This document shows positions 46,688 through 55,635 of a stretch of 64,000 bases of DNA, piece by piece; positions within the stretch are counted from its first letter, which is position 1; every line of letters starts with the position of its first letter. This DNA is from Ahrensia kielensis DSM 5890 (GTDB taxonomy: Bacteria > Pseudomonadota > Alphaproteobacteria > Rhizobiales > Rhizobiaceae). Both the position numbers and the translations under genes were made by a program. The stretch covers positions 361,127-425,126 of the forward strand of contig NZ_KB894528.1 in NCBI RefSeq assembly GCF_000374465.1. Direction: 5' to 3'. A model generated the notes under the pieces. The model had not been told where the DNA came from and made no database searches. It saw only the letters and a program-made list of their open reading frames with translations.

Positions 46688-46968
46688 TGTGCGCCAACCA
46701 TAAAAAACAACCCGATTCTCGCAATTGGCAGGGTAAATGGCGCCGCACACCGGGGCGGTTATTAGGCACAGGCTTTATTCGGCTTTACCAGCTCACCTTG
46801 TCTGGTTTCATTGGCAATACGTGCCGCCATATGCCGACTTGTTCTGAATATGGCTATGAAGCTATTGCGCGCCACGGCTTGTTTCGCGGTGGTTGGCTGA
46901 CTTTTAAGCGCGTCATACGGTGCGGCCCCGGCGGTACAAGTGGCATTGACAATGTACCGATAAAATAA
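46687..46968 (+). CDS. yidD: Membrane protein insertion efficiency factor YidD
   Basis: A 93-residue peripheral membrane protein that aids YidC-dependent insertion. The signature is LTLSGFIGNTCRHMPTCSEYGYEAIARHG, followed by RGGWLTFKRVIRCGPGGTSGIDNVP; conserved cysteines are present. Start overlaps the IscU-like stop (TAATG). Confidence 0.94.
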   Translation: MCANHKKQPDSRNWQGKWRRTPGRLLGTGFIRLYQLTLSGFIGNTCRHMPTCSEYGYEAIARHGLFRGGWLTFKRVIRCGPGGTSGIDNVPIK

Positions 46969-47074
46969 ATTTATTAACAGCCTCAATCAGGGCATTTGTT
47001 GCTGCATATAACTATTTGTGTTTCACTCTTAAAATCCATCAAGGGGGATGGGTGTTTTAGGGAAGGAATATCAA

Positions 47075-47512
47075 ATGACGACGAAACTTGTGGTTGGCCT
47101 CGATGGTCACGAAACAGGTGAACGAGCGTTGGCATATGCACAGAATTTAGCAGGCCTTATTGGCGATTGTGAGATTCTGGTTGCTTATATCATCGAATGG
47201 TCACCCTATTCATTTCAAACAGCTGAAGAAAATGCAGTGCGGCACAAACGCCGTGAAGAAGAAATATCGACGGCAAAAGAACGCATTATAAATCCAGCGA
47301 TTAAGAAATTATCAGATGCAGGGGTGAAAACCGAAGGTATCGTTCGTCACGGCGATGTAGCCACGGCACTGAATGACATTTCAAAAGAAAATAATGCGCA
47401 ACAAATCGTCGTCGCGCGTTCATCTGCTGGCGGCTTTACAAAGCGTATTTTCGGTAGTGCAACTTCTAACCTTGTCATGAGCGCTAGCGTTCCTGTCACT
47501 GTTGTGGCGTAG
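47075..47512 (+). CDS. Universal stress protein (UspA family)
   Basis: A 145-residue single-domain protein. The start at 47075 has AAGGAA upstream; an earlier ATG at 47048 is less likely. ATP-binding loop resembles GxxG-x9-GS in SSAGGFTKRIFGSATSNLV, followed by SVPVTVVA. It ends 12 bases before the sodium/alanine symporter gene, suggesting cotranscription. Role unknown. Confidence 0.88.
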   Translation: MTTKLVVGLDGHETGERALAYAQNLAGLIGDCEILVAYIIEWSPYSFQTAEENAVRHKRREEEISTAKERIINPAIKKLSDAGVKTEGIVRHGDVATALNDISKENNAQQIVVARSSAGGFTKRIFGSATSNLVMSASVPVTVVA

Positions 47513-47524
47513 GGGGCGATGGCT

Positions 47525-49078
47525 ATGAAAAAAATTCAAACAATTTTGTTTTCGCAAGTTGCAGCGGCCACAGTGGCTTCAACAGCTTACGCGCAAGAAG
47601 TTATGACGCTTGACCAAAAGGTCAACGAGGTTTTTGCCACTGTAACCGGACCATTCGTAAACCTGATCTTTGCACCATTTCCGGGCACAACTTTTCCATG
47701 GATTGTGCTTTGGCTTGTGGTCGCGGCGTCAATTTTCACGCTTTACTTTGGTTTTGTGCAGTTCCGGTTTTTTGGTCATGCGATCAAATTGGTAAAAGGC
47801 GATTATTCTGATCCAAATGATGCAGGTGAAGTCAGTCACTTTCAGGCCCTTGCAACAGCGCTTTCGGGTACTGTTGGGCTCGGTAATATTGCTGGTGTTG
47901 CTGTTGCTGTCGGTATCGGCGGTCCAGGAGCGACATTCTGGATGATCTTAGCGGGTCTTTTGGGTATGGCGTCCAAGTTTACCGAATGTACGCTTGGTGT
48001 GAAATACCGGAATGAATATCCCGACGGCACCGTTTCTGGTGGCCCTATGTACTATATGTCAAAGGGCTTTGATGAACTTGGCCTGCCGGGTGGTAAAATA
48101 CTGGCGATTGTGTTTTCAATCTTCTGTATTCTCGGCGCTTTGGGCGGCGGCAATATGTTCCAGGCCAATCAGGCTCATGCGCAGATTTCCGGCATCGTCG
48201 GAGATTATCCAGGTTGGATTACCGGTGTAGTATTCGCAGTTATCGTGTTTGCAGTTATTGTCGGCGGCATTAAGTCGATTGCGAACGTGACTGAGAAGGT
48301 CGTACCATTTATGGGCGTTCTTTATGTTGGCGCCGCATTGATAATCTTGATTGTCAATTATGACAAAATCGGTTGGGCATTTGGCCAGATTTTTGAAGGT
48401 GCATTTACAGGACTTGGTATTGCGGGCGGCTTTGTAGGCGCTTTGATCCAAGGTTTCAAACGTGCGGCCTTTTCAAACGAAGCAGGTGTTGGTTCAGCTG
48501 CGATTGCGCACTCTGCTGTTCGCACAAATGAGCCAATTACAGAAGGCTTCGTTTCACTGCTTGAGCCACTGATTGATACTGTTGTTATTTGTACGATGAC
48601 AGCTTTGGTTATCACAATTTCTGGTCAGTTGATTATGGATCCGGCCACAGGCCAATTCGTTCTCAATGAAGCAGGAAACGCGATTGCAACGGTAGGTGAC
48701 AATTCTGGTGTCGCATTAACATCAGCGGCTTTCGGATCATCGATCTCTTGGTTCCCATATGTTTTGGCTGTGGCCGTTGTGCTGTTTGCCTTTTCAACCA
48801 TGATTTCTTGGTCTTACTACGGATTGAAAGCTTGGACCTATCTGTTCGGTGAAGGCAAAATGCAGGAGCTTAGTTTCAAAACAATCTTCTGTATCTTTAT
48901 TATCATCGGTGCTGCGGCCAGCCTTGGCCCCGTTATTGACTTCTCTGATGCTGCGATCTTCGCAATGGCGGTCGTGAACATCTTTGCTTTATACTTCCTC
49001 ATGAAGCTCGTGAAGAAAGAGCTTAAGTCATACAGTGCGCGTCTAGCGTCTGGTGAGATCAAGAAGTTTAAACACTAA
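47525..49078 (+). CDS. Sodium:alanine symporter family transporter (AGCS)
   Basis: A 517-residue inner-membrane protein with about 11 hydrophobic segments and a possible cleaved signal (ASTAYAQ). AGCS signatures are SGTVGLGNIAGVAVAVGIGGPGATFWM and FKRAAFSNEAGVGSAAIAHSAV. It imports alanine, glycine or related amino acids with Na+. ATG at 47525 sits eight bases after GGGGG; the ATG at 47519 is too close. Downstream is a 28-base perfect palindrome. Confidence 0.94.
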   Translation: MKKIQTILFSQVAAATVASTAYAQEVMTLDQKVNEVFATVTGPFVNLIFAPFPGTTFPWIVLWLVVAASIFTLYFGFVQFRFFGHAIKLVKGDYSDPNDAGEVSHFQALATALSGTVGLGNIAGVAVAVGIGGPGATFWMILAGLLGMASKFTECTLGVKYRNEYPDGTVSGGPMYYMSKGFDELGLPGGKILAIVFSIFCILGALGGGNMFQANQAHAQISGIVGDYPGWITGVVFAVIVFAVIVGGIKSIANVTEKVVPFMGVLYVGAALIILIVNYDKIGWAFGQIFEGAFTGLGIAGGFVGALIQGFKRAAFSNEAGVGSAAIAHSAVRTNEPITEGFVSLLEPLIDTVVICTMTALVITISGQLIMDPATGQFVLNEAGNAIATVGDNSGVALTSAAFGSSISWFPYVLAVAVVLFAFSTMISWSYYGLKAWTYLFGEGKMQELSFKTIFCIFIIIGAAASLGPVIDFSDAAIFAMAVVNIFALYFLMKLVKKELKSYSARLASGEIKKFKH

Positions 49079-49084
49079 ATAATT

Positions 49085-49112
49085 GTGGAGGCATTTATAT
49101 AAATGCCTCCAC
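49085..49112. repeat. 28-base perfect palindrome between the symporter gene and mgtE
   Basis: GTGGAGGCATTTAT followed by its exact reverse complement, ending CTCCAC, seven bases after the symporter stop. A T-tract of seven T lies 11 bases beyond. Probably the symporter terminator. Confidence 0.75.
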
Positions 49113-49171
49113 TTCCGAAGTTTTTTTAAAGACTTGTCATCAATACATTTGCATTTAACGCCCCGTCATAT

Positions 49172-49214
49172 AACTCTTAAAGAAAGCCAATAAGGCTTCA
49201 ATCCTTATAGAGTT
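49172..49214 (+). promoter_or_regulatory. Structured 5' leader candidate of mgtE
   Basis: Outer arms AACTCT (49172-49177) and AGAGTT (49209-49214), inner stem AAGCC / GGCTT with an AATAA loop. The element ends 17 bases before the mgtE ATG. Position before a magnesium channel gene suggests, without proof, metal- or translation-linked control. Confidence 0.4.
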
Positions 49215-49231
49215 AAGTGCGATAATCTTTG

Positions 49232-50641
49232 ATGTCAGAAACAGAAAACATCCGTGAAGCGCAAACCGCGACTTCTGACGGCACCGAAATTTACGGTGAC
49301 GACGGTGTTATTCGCGCGGACGTCATTGAACAAATCTCGAATGCCATCGAGGCAGGCGATGTCGAGCAACTTCAACGCACCGTTGAAAACCTTCACGAAT
49401 CTGAACTTGGCGACCTGATTGAAGCTTTGGAGCCAAATGAGCGCCAAGAGTTTGTTGCGCTTTTGGGTGATCAGTTTGATTTCTCGTCGCTAACGGAGGT
49501 GGACGAAGCGATCCGTATGGATATCGTGACTGTCCTGCCGAATGAACAGATTGCGCTTGCTGTGCGCGAGATGGATACCGATGACGCCGTCTATATCCTT
49601 GAGGATATGGAGGAGGAGGATCAGGCCGACATTCTGGCCAAAATCCCGTTCACCGAACGTATCAGGCTGCGCCGTTCTTTGGATTATCCTGAAGAATCAG
49701 CTGGCCGCCGTATGCAATCTGAGTTTGTTGCTGTGCCGCCTTATTGGACGGTTGGCCAAACGATTGATTATCTGCGTGATACTGAAGACTTGCCCGATAG
49801 CTTCTCACAGCTTTACGTAATTGACCCGACATTCCGCCTCGTGGGCGCGGTTGATCTGGATAGCGTTTTGCGAGCAGGGCGCGATGTGCGCGTCGAAGAC
49901 ATTCAGCGCGAAACACGCCACGCCATTCCTGCCGAGATGGATCAGGAAGAGGCTGCACAAATATTTGAGCAATATGACTTGCTGTCTGCTGCGGTTGTCG
50001 ATGAAAACGATCGGCTGGTCGGTGTGCTTACAATTGATGATGTCGTTGATGTTATCCAGCAGGAAGCAGAAGAAGACTTTAAACGCCTTGCTGGTGTGGG
50101 CGACGAAGAACTGTCCGATAACGTGATATCGACAACACGCTCGCGCTTTGTTTGGCTGCTTGTCAATTTGGCAACTGCAATCATCGCATCTTACATCATT
50201 GGCATGTTTGACGCGACAATCGAACAAATGGTCGCCTTGGCGGTTCTCATGCCGATTGTTGCCTCTATGGGCGGTAATGCGGGCACGCAAACAATGACGG
50301 TTGCTGTGCGTGCTCTGGCAACCAAAGATATCGACATCTATAACTCAGGGCGTATCATTCGCCGTGAATTAACCGTTGGCCTTATAAATGGCATGTTGTT
50401 TGCGATATTGATTGGACTGATGGCGGCTGCTTGGTTTGGCAATGTGCCGTTGGGGCTGGTAATCGCAGCTGCGATGATAATTAATATGATTTGTGCTGCT
50501 CTTGCGGGCATTCTCATCCCGTTGATGCTTGCAAAACTGGACATCGATCCAGCCAGTGCATCCAGCGTATTTGTGACGACCGTTACTGATGTTATTGGCT
50601 TTTTTGCCTTTTTGGGGCTCGCCGCGTTATTCCTTGTTTAG
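49232..50641 (+). CDS. mgtE: Magnesium transporter MgtE
   Basis: Mg2+-gated inner-membrane channel. The 469-residue protein has an N-terminal superhelical domain (LGDLIEALEPNERQEFVALLG), two CBS domains (about 155-265; LVGVLTIDDVVDVIQQEAEEDF) and five C-terminal helices with MGGNAGTQTMTVAVRALAT. ATG at 49232 is preferred to TTG at 49229. A structured leader precedes it. Confidence 0.95.
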   Translation: MSETENIREAQTATSDGTEIYGDDGVIRADVIEQISNAIEAGDVEQLQRTVENLHESELGDLIEALEPNERQEFVALLGDQFDFSSLTEVDEAIRMDIVTVLPNEQIALAVREMDTDDAVYILEDMEEEDQADILAKIPFTERIRLRRSLDYPEESAGRRMQSEFVAVPPYWTVGQTIDYLRDTEDLPDSFSQLYVIDPTFRLVGAVDLDSVLRAGRDVRVEDIQRETRHAIPAEMDQEEAAQIFEQYDLLSAAVVDENDRLVGVLTIDDVVDVIQQEAEEDFKRLAGVGDEELSDNVISTTRSRFVWLLVNLATAIIASYIIGMFDATIEQMVALAVLMPIVASMGGNAGTQTMTVAVRALATKDIDIYNSGRIIRRELTVGLINGMLFAILIGLMAAAWFGNVPLGLVIAAAMIINMICAALAGILIPLMLAKLDIDPASASSVFVTTVTDVIGFFAFLGLAALFLV

Positions 50642-50698
50642 ACAATGCATTAATTAAACTGTAGTTTGTTTGACCAATAGGTCATATATTAATTGACT

Positions 50699-50707
50699 TT
50701 TACGTAA
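50699..50707. promoter_or_regulatory. TTTACGTAA element upstream of the LiuR-like gene
   Basis: TTTACGTAA immediately after a TTGACT hexamer (50693-50698). It resembles the half-site of the palindrome bound by LiuR-type MerR regulators. Only one half is clear, so confidence is limited. Confidence 0.4.
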
Positions 50708-50765
50708 GAATTTTATCTAGTCATTCGCAAATAGGGGAATGTCTCCGACATAGGAGGCACATATT

Positions 50766-51152
50766 ATGCGCGAATTTTATACCATTACAGAACTGACCCG
50801 CGAGTTTGAAATTTCGACCCGCACTTTACGGTTCTATGAAGATGAGGGGCTCATCGCTCCGGTACGGCGTGGGCGCACGCGCCTTTTTCGCCCTGCGGAC
50901 CGCTTGCTCGTTAAGCAAATTATGCGCGGTAAGCGTCTTGGGTTTTCAATTGCTGAAATTCGAGACATTATTCAGATGTATAAAGCGCCTCAAGGTGAGG
51001 CGGGCCAGTTGCAGAAAATTGTAGACCGCGTTGAAGAAAAGCGCGGCGAACTACGGCAAAAGCGCAAAGACATTGAAGAAACATTGGCCGAGCTTGATGC
51101 TGTAGAAGAAGCATGCGTCAACCGTTTGGCAGAGATGCGCGTTACATCCTGA
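50766..51152 (+). CDS. MerR-family regulator, LiuR-like
   Basis: A 128-residue MerR protein: YTITELTREFEISTRTLRFYEDEGLIAP, RGRTRLFRPADRLLVKQIMRGKRLGFSIAEIRDII and a coiled-coil tail. This resembles LiuR/GnyR, regulators of branched-chain amino-acid and acyl-CoA catabolism, although no such genes are adjacent. AGGAGG is 10 bases upstream. A TTTACGTAA element lies about 65 bases before the start (50699-50707), compatible with autoregulation. Confidence 0.85.
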   Translation: MREFYTITELTREFEISTRTLRFYEDEGLIAPVRRGRTRLFRPADRLLVKQIMRGKRLGFSIAEIRDIIQMYKAPQGEAGQLQKIVDRVEEKRGELRQKRKDIEETLAELDAVEEACVNRLAEMRVTS

Positions 51153-51164
51153 TCTGAGCTGACG

Positions 51165-51650
51165 TCAAACCCAGCGATTGACCTTCTTTTTATAGGTTCT
51201 GAATGAGTTACCGAAGCGCGATTCTAAATGCTTTTCCTCGCGATCAATCGCCAATTTGCGCGTTGCAAATGCGGCCATTGGCGCGAGCAATAAATGCCAG
51301 AATGTGCTGAAAGTCAGACCAAGGCCAATGATGAGCATGATATTGGCAACATAAATTGGGTTTCTGCTGAACGCGAAAATACCTTTGGTCAACAATTTAT
51401 CAGCGCCGCGATTGGGTAAAATGGCGGTTTGGTGCTTTCTCATCAAGCGCATTGCAGAAACATCAATCAACAATGCCAGCACAATCAGCATAAGGCCAAG
51501 GCCAAACAGCAATTCGCCCAAAATGGTGCGTGGAAATCCAAGCGGTACAAGTCCGGATAAAATAAAGCCAATCGCGATTGTGCACAGTAAAACAATCGGT
51601 GGCCAAGGAATGGTATTCGGGCGGTCCTTGTAATTATTATCCGTTGTCAT
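51165..51650 (-). CDS. Isoprenylcysteine carboxyl methyltransferase-like membrane protein
   Basis: A 161-residue protein with about four or five hydrophobic segments. PEMT/ICMT signature: TKGIFAFSRNPIYVANIMLIIGLGL with the typical R-N/H-P-x-Y, and REEKHLESRFGNSFRTYKKKVNRWV near the end. Its start overlaps the upstream DUF1624 gene by 14 bases. Small-molecule or lipid methylation is likely, but the substrate is unknown. Confidence 0.85.
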   Translation of the reverse strand: MTTDNNYKDRPNTIPWPPIVLLCTIAIGFILSGLVPLGFPRTILGELLFGLGLMLIVLALLIDVSAMRLMRKHQTAILPNRGADKLLTKGIFAFSRNPIYVANIMLIIGLGLTFSTFWHLLLAPMAAFATRKLAIDREEKHLESRFGNSFRTYKKKVNRWV

Positions 51651-52626
51651 TTGTATCGTCCTCTTGCGGTATGGCTAACATATCCAAGCTGCAAGCTTGC
51701 GAGATAGCAAGGGGTTCTTCCTCGGTAAATTTGATTGTGCCGTTCATAAGGGGCGTAAACAGGTCTACCGCGGCAAGATCTGCTTCAACACAGCCACAAT
51801 AGAATGTGCAACGCGCTTCACCATATTGCATCATGCAGGTCTGCTGGCAGTTGCTTTGAAAATCAGCGCTAAGCCGCGCTGGGTCAATTTGCGCAGGCAT
51901 AACAAGCGAAAAAAGATATATCAACGCGATAAGAATAGGCTGGTGAATAAGATAAAAAATCAGGCTGTGACGACCAATATAAGCCAGAAGCCGGCCAAGC
52001 CAAGTGTGTGAAAACTTTGCAAACGGGTTCGTAAATAATGTTTCGCGCTGAAACAGAAACGCGCCGATACCCATGCCGATAAGAACGACACCAAACCACG
52101 GAAATACAGGCACATAATCATTGGAACGCACAGTTTCATTGGCAAGACCTGTCCACGCCATATGTAGGTCGGTCAGCGCATCCAAGCGCAAATAGGGCGC
52201 AGCACCAATCCAAACGGCACCCAATATGATGAGCGCTGGCCATGGCAGCCGTAAGAACAATAATCCGGCAAGGCTCGAGAATGCGATCTGGTGCAGAATG
52301 CCGAAGAAGATAAACGCGTCCGGTGTCGCAAAATACGTTGCGATTGTAATGATCAATGCAGCGCCTGCAACTTTCGCCCAGCGCCTCCAAAAACCTTGCC
52401 AGCCTATGCCTTTGCTGTGGGCGAGTATTAGCCCGATGCCAACCAATATTAGAAATGATGAGGCAATGCTGCGGGCAAAATATTTCCATGCGCCTTCGTT
52501 CACGAGTTCGGGCGCGACATAGTTGAAGAATGCTAAATCCCAGCCGAAGTGATAAATTGCCATCGCCACCAAGGCGATGCCACGCAAAACATCAAGAAAG
52601 GGAAGTCTTGTTTTGTGTTGCATCAT
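51637..52626 (-). CDS. DUF1624 / heparan-alpha-glucosaminide N-acetyltransferase-like membrane protein
   Basis: A 329-residue protein with about eight transmembrane helices. The family start RLPFLDVLRGIALVAMAIYHFGWDL contains the conserved histidine. The C-terminal hydrophilic tail has a cysteine cluster, Cys260, 264, 273, 277, 279 and 312 (C-x3-C-x8-C-x3-C-x-C). It overlaps both neighbours on the minus strand, forming an EamA-DUF1624-ICMT operon. Acyl transfer to an envelope sugar is possible; not shown. Confidence 0.85.
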   Translation of the reverse strand: MMQHKTRLPFLDVLRGIALVAMAIYHFGWDLAFFNYVAPELVNEGAWKYFARSIASSFLILVGIGLILAHSKGIGWQGFWRRWAKVAGAALIITIATYFATPDAFIFFGILHQIAFSSLAGLLFLRLPWPALIILGAVWIGAAPYLRLDALTDLHMAWTGLANETVRSNDYVPVFPWFGVVLIGMGIGAFLFQRETLFTNPFAKFSHTWLGRLLAYIGRHSLIFYLIHQPILIALIYLFSLVMPAQIDPARLSADFQSNCQQTCMMQYGEARCTFYCGCVEADLAAVDLFTPLMNGTIKFTEEEPLAISQACSLDMLAIPQEDDTNDNG

Positions 52627-53543
52627 GAAACGGCCTCTTTATCGATCTTTTCGCCCTTTGGGCCGCCAGACTTGGCAATGAACAAGCCTATGAGCACTAA
52701 GGCCAGCGCAATCAAGATTTGCGGCCTTAAAGGCTCCCCGAGAATTAAAAATCCAAGAAAAATACCAAAAACGGGTATCAAATTAATCGACATAGAAAAA
52801 GTGGAGTAACCAACTTTATTGATGAGATAGAACCGGATGATATAGGCAACGCCAGTTGGTAAAACGCCGAGGAAAATAAGCGCCATCATGGCGTTTGACG
52901 AAGGCATGGCGCTGATTGGATCAGCAAATAGAAGTGCGACCGGAAACAAAATAACCGTGCCAATTAACAAGGCTAGAAAAGCCAAACGTGTCGGCGGCAT
53001 ATCAATTTTGCGGATAAGAACACCAGCTGTAACATAGCATAAAGAGCCGCCAAGCGCTGCCAGTTGGCCAAGAATATTGCTGTCGCCCATGTGGCTCAGC
53101 GCATCAGCGCCAACAACGGTCAAAACACCAACAAACCCAAAAAGCACACCGATTGCTTTGCGCGTATTGATCTTGTCGTCATTGGTGAAAAAATGACCAG
53201 ATACCAATGCTAGAAAAGGGCCAACACCCATCAAGAGTGACGTTACGCCGGCGTCGATTGTCAGTTCTGCCCACGAAATGAGGAAAAATGGAATAACAAC
53301 ATTAAGAATGGCCATTGCGATAATCAGCGTCCACATTCTTGACGAACTCGGCAGCGCCATGCCGCGGTAAATCGCATAGGGCGCTAATACAAGCGCGCCA
53401 ATGCCAACGCGAATAGCTGCAAGCCAGAGGGGCCCAACTTCTGGCACGGCAATTTTAATGGCTATGAAAGCCATTGCCCAAATGATCGCGACAAAAAGAA
53501 GGAGAGCAAGGTCCGCAGGCGAGGCTTTTCGAATCGGGTTCAT
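52623..53543 (-). CDS. EamA/DMT-family transporter
   Basis: A 306-residue inner-membrane protein with ten hydrophobic helices in two EamA repeats (about 1-140 and 150-290): FVAIIWAMAFIAIKIAVPEVGPLWLAAIRV and TGVAYIIRFYLINKVGYSTFSMSINLIPVFG. ATG at 53543 has AGGAAG nine bases before it; an upstream ATG at 53570 is possible. First gene of the three-gene minus-strand operon. Exports amino acids or metabolites by family; substrate unknown. Confidence 0.88.
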   Translation of the reverse strand: MNPIRKASPADLALLLFVAIIWAMAFIAIKIAVPEVGPLWLAAIRVGIGALVLAPYAIYRGMALPSSSRMWTLIIAMAILNVVIPFFLISWAELTIDAGVTSLLMGVGPFLALVSGHFFTNDDKINTRKAIGVLFGFVGVLTVVGADALSHMGDSNILGQLAALGGSLCYVTAGVLIRKIDMPPTRLAFLALLIGTVILFPVALLFADPISAMPSSNAMMALIFLGVLPTGVAYIIRFYLINKVGYSTFSMSINLIPVFGIFLGFLILGEPLRPQILIALALVLIGLFIAKSGGPKGEKIDKEAVS

Positions 53544-53570
53544 GTGAGGCTTCTTCCTAGGGTTGCTCAT

Positions 53571-53929
53571 AGGGTGGACGGAATCATCAATGAGACCCTA
53601 GACCATTCTTAATCGCTACGTGAAAGCCAAAACGTTAGAGTTTTAGGAGCGGTATAAATATCTAAATTTGTGACGGTTTTTGAATTCAAGATGGTTTTCC
53701 ACTCTATTTCACAGCCAGCGCCAAGAGTTCAAATTGTGATGTTAATAGATATTAAGCGTTGTTATCTATTTAAGTGATTGAAATATCGGGCTTTGTTTTC
53801 TCCTATGCTTTCGATGCATATCAGCCATTCACGGTGTTAATAGTTTTTTAACTTGCGTCCCCAGATACACCGGCCTATACGCCGTCTTCACGACAGCTAT
53901 TCAAACAGCTCGTTGGGTTTAAATTAATT
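53571..53929. other. Noncoding stretch upstream of a small membrane ORF
   Basis: About 360 bases without a convincing gene on either strand. It is AT-rich. One feature stands out: an inverted repeat AATAGATA (53744-53751) / TATCTATT (53763-53770) with an 11-base spacer. Promoters of the EamA operon and of the small ORF must lie here. Confidence 0.5.
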
Positions 53930-54085
53930 ATGGGCAAAGTTCATATGGAAGATCACGTAGAGAAGCCTTGCTGGAACATCACCGCTTGGGCTCTTGGTAT
54001 TTTCGTCGTGTTGGTTTGTATCATCGCTATGTTGAGTGGCTCAGGCCAAGAATTAGCCTCAAACGCAGTTCAGCCGGTTTCTTAA
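53930..54085 (+). CDS. Possible 51-residue single-span membrane peptide
   Basis: An ATG-initiated frame of 51 codons ending in TAA. It encodes a polar N-terminus (MGKVHMEDHVEKPCWN), a clear hydrophobic span of about 20 residues (WALGIFVVLVCIIAML) and a short polar tail. A second ATG at 53945 is an alternative start. No strong ribosome-binding site is visible. It precedes sdaA by 106 bases. Family not recognised; could be a real small protein or chance. Confidence 0.45.
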   Translation: MGKVHMEDHVEKPCWNITAWALGIFVVLVCIIAMLSGSGQELASNAVQPVS

Positions 54086-54191
54086 ATCCGGTTTTATTTC
54101 TTTTATGTCGCGCTTCTGACAGCACATGTCGACAAAAAGCGAAACTTCTAGCAAGCTTGGTTTAAGTTAGTACGACAACCGGAGTTTGTTT

Positions 54192-55592
54192 ATGTTTCTG
54201 TCCGTCTTTGACCTCTACAAAATTGGTATTGGACCCAGCTCATCGCATACGATGGGGCCGATGACGGCTGCCGCGCGTTTCTTGGAAGAAATACTTTCCG
54301 GCAACTGGCCCAAACCACAAGCCTCAGAAATCAAGCGTCTTGGTGCATCCCTGCATGGCTCACTGGCTTTCACTGGTGTTGGCCATGCGACAGACCGCGC
54401 TGTTATGCTGGGCTTGGCTGGCTATTTGCCCGCCGAAATCGATCCCAATAAGATTGATGAAATTGTCTCTGCCATCAAAGAGACAAGGCAAGTTACACCA
54501 GAAGGTCATCCTGCTTACGATTTTGATCCCAAAACCGATCTCATCTTTGACAAAAAGCAAGCCTTGCCTGGTCATGCGAACGGACTTTCCTTTAGCGCCT
54601 ATGATGGAGAAGGACGCACATTGTTACGGCGCGTCTATTATTCGGTAGGCGGAGGGTTCGTTGTCACAGAAGAAGAATTGGCGCGGATCGATAATATCGC
54701 CACGCCAGAACCAGCACCCGATGTGCCTTTTCCCTTCAAAACAGCCGCTGAAATGATGGCCATGGCTAAAAAGTCAGGCAAATCCATCGCGGCGATGAAA
54801 CGCGATAATGAGCTGTGCCGTATTAGCGAGACTGAATTAAACGCCAAGCTGGACGGTATCTGGTCTGCGATGGATGGCTGCATTGAGCGCGGCATGAATG
54901 AAAGCGGTATTTTGCCCGGTGGATTAAAAGTGCGCCGCCGCGCTGCACAATTGGCCGAACGCTTGGACGAAAGGCGCTTGTCAAACAAGTTTAACCCGCT
55001 GGAAGCAAATGACTGGCTGAATGTTTACGCAATGGCGGTCAATGAAGAAAATGCGGCCGGTGGCCGTGTTGTCACCGCACCAACCAATGGGGCAGCCGGT
55101 GTTGTTCCTTCTGTGTTGAAGTTCATCACAAAGTTCCATGATAATATTAAGCCTGAAGATATTCGCACATTCTTGCTCACCTCGGCGGCCATAGGCGGTT
55201 TGATTAAGCACAATGCGTCGATTTCGGGTGCAGAGGTCGGTTGTCAGGGCGAAGTGGGGTCTGCTTCTGCAATGGCCGCAGCCGGTATTGCTGCGATTAT
55301 GGGCGGCACGCCCGAACAAATCGAAAATGCTGCTGAAATTGCTTTGGAACATCACCTCGGCATGACCTGTGATCCGGTCGCAGGACTCGTGCAGGTGCCA
55401 TGTATTGAGCGCAACGGTCTTGGCGCGGTAAAAGCGGTAACGGCTGCGTCTTTGGCATTGATGGGTGACGGCGAACATATCGTGTCGCTTGACACTTGCG
55501 TTGAAACAATGCGCCAAACAGGCCGTGATATGGATGAGAAATACAAAGAAACCAGTCAGGGCGGTTTGGCTGTGAATGTTGTGGCTTGTTAA
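54192..55592 (+). CDS. sdaA: L-serine ammonia-lyase (single-chain, iron-sulfur)
   Basis: Deaminates L-serine to pyruvate. The 466-residue one-chain form joins a beta domain ([20 protein letters not shown]) and an alpha domain ([32 protein letters not shown]). Fe-S cysteines are in [14 protein letters not shown] and SLDTCVETM, and the C-terminal Cys (VNVVAC) is the characteristic tail plug. ATG at 54192 follows a GGAG site. With glyA, the window holds two serine-consuming enzymes. Confidence 0.95.
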   Translation: MFLSVFDLYKIGIGPSSSHTMGPMTAAARFLEEILSGNWPKPQASEIKRLGASLHGSLAFTGVGHATDRAVMLGLAGYLPAEIDPNKIDEIVSAIKETRQVTPEGHPAYDFDPKTDLIFDKKQALPGHANGLSFSAYDGEGRTLLRRVYYSVGGGFVVTEEELARIDNIATPEPAPDVPFPFKTAAEMMAMAKKSGKSIAAMKRDNELCRISETELNAKLDGIWSAMDGCIERGMNESGILPGGLKVRRRAAQLAERLDERRLSNKFNPLEANDWLNVYAMAVNEENAAGGRVVTAPTNGAAGVVPSVLKFITKFHDNIKPEDIRTFLLTSAAIGGLIKHNASISGAEVGCQGEVGSASAMAAAGIAAIMGGTPEQIENAAEIALEHHLGMTCDPVAGLVQVPCIERNGLGAVKAVTAASLALMGDGEHIVSLDTCVETMRQTGRDMDEKYKETSQGGLAVNVVAC

Positions 55593-55635
55593 ATCGCGCC
55601 ATTGATTTCTATCGGCAGATGTCCATTTTAAACAT

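Noticed and set aside
53968-54165. A 65-codon plus-strand frame overlapping the 51-residue peptide
   Set aside because: Composition is random-like (Arg/Ser-rich, no structured segment) and it conflicts with the more protein-like hydrophobic peptide in the other frame.
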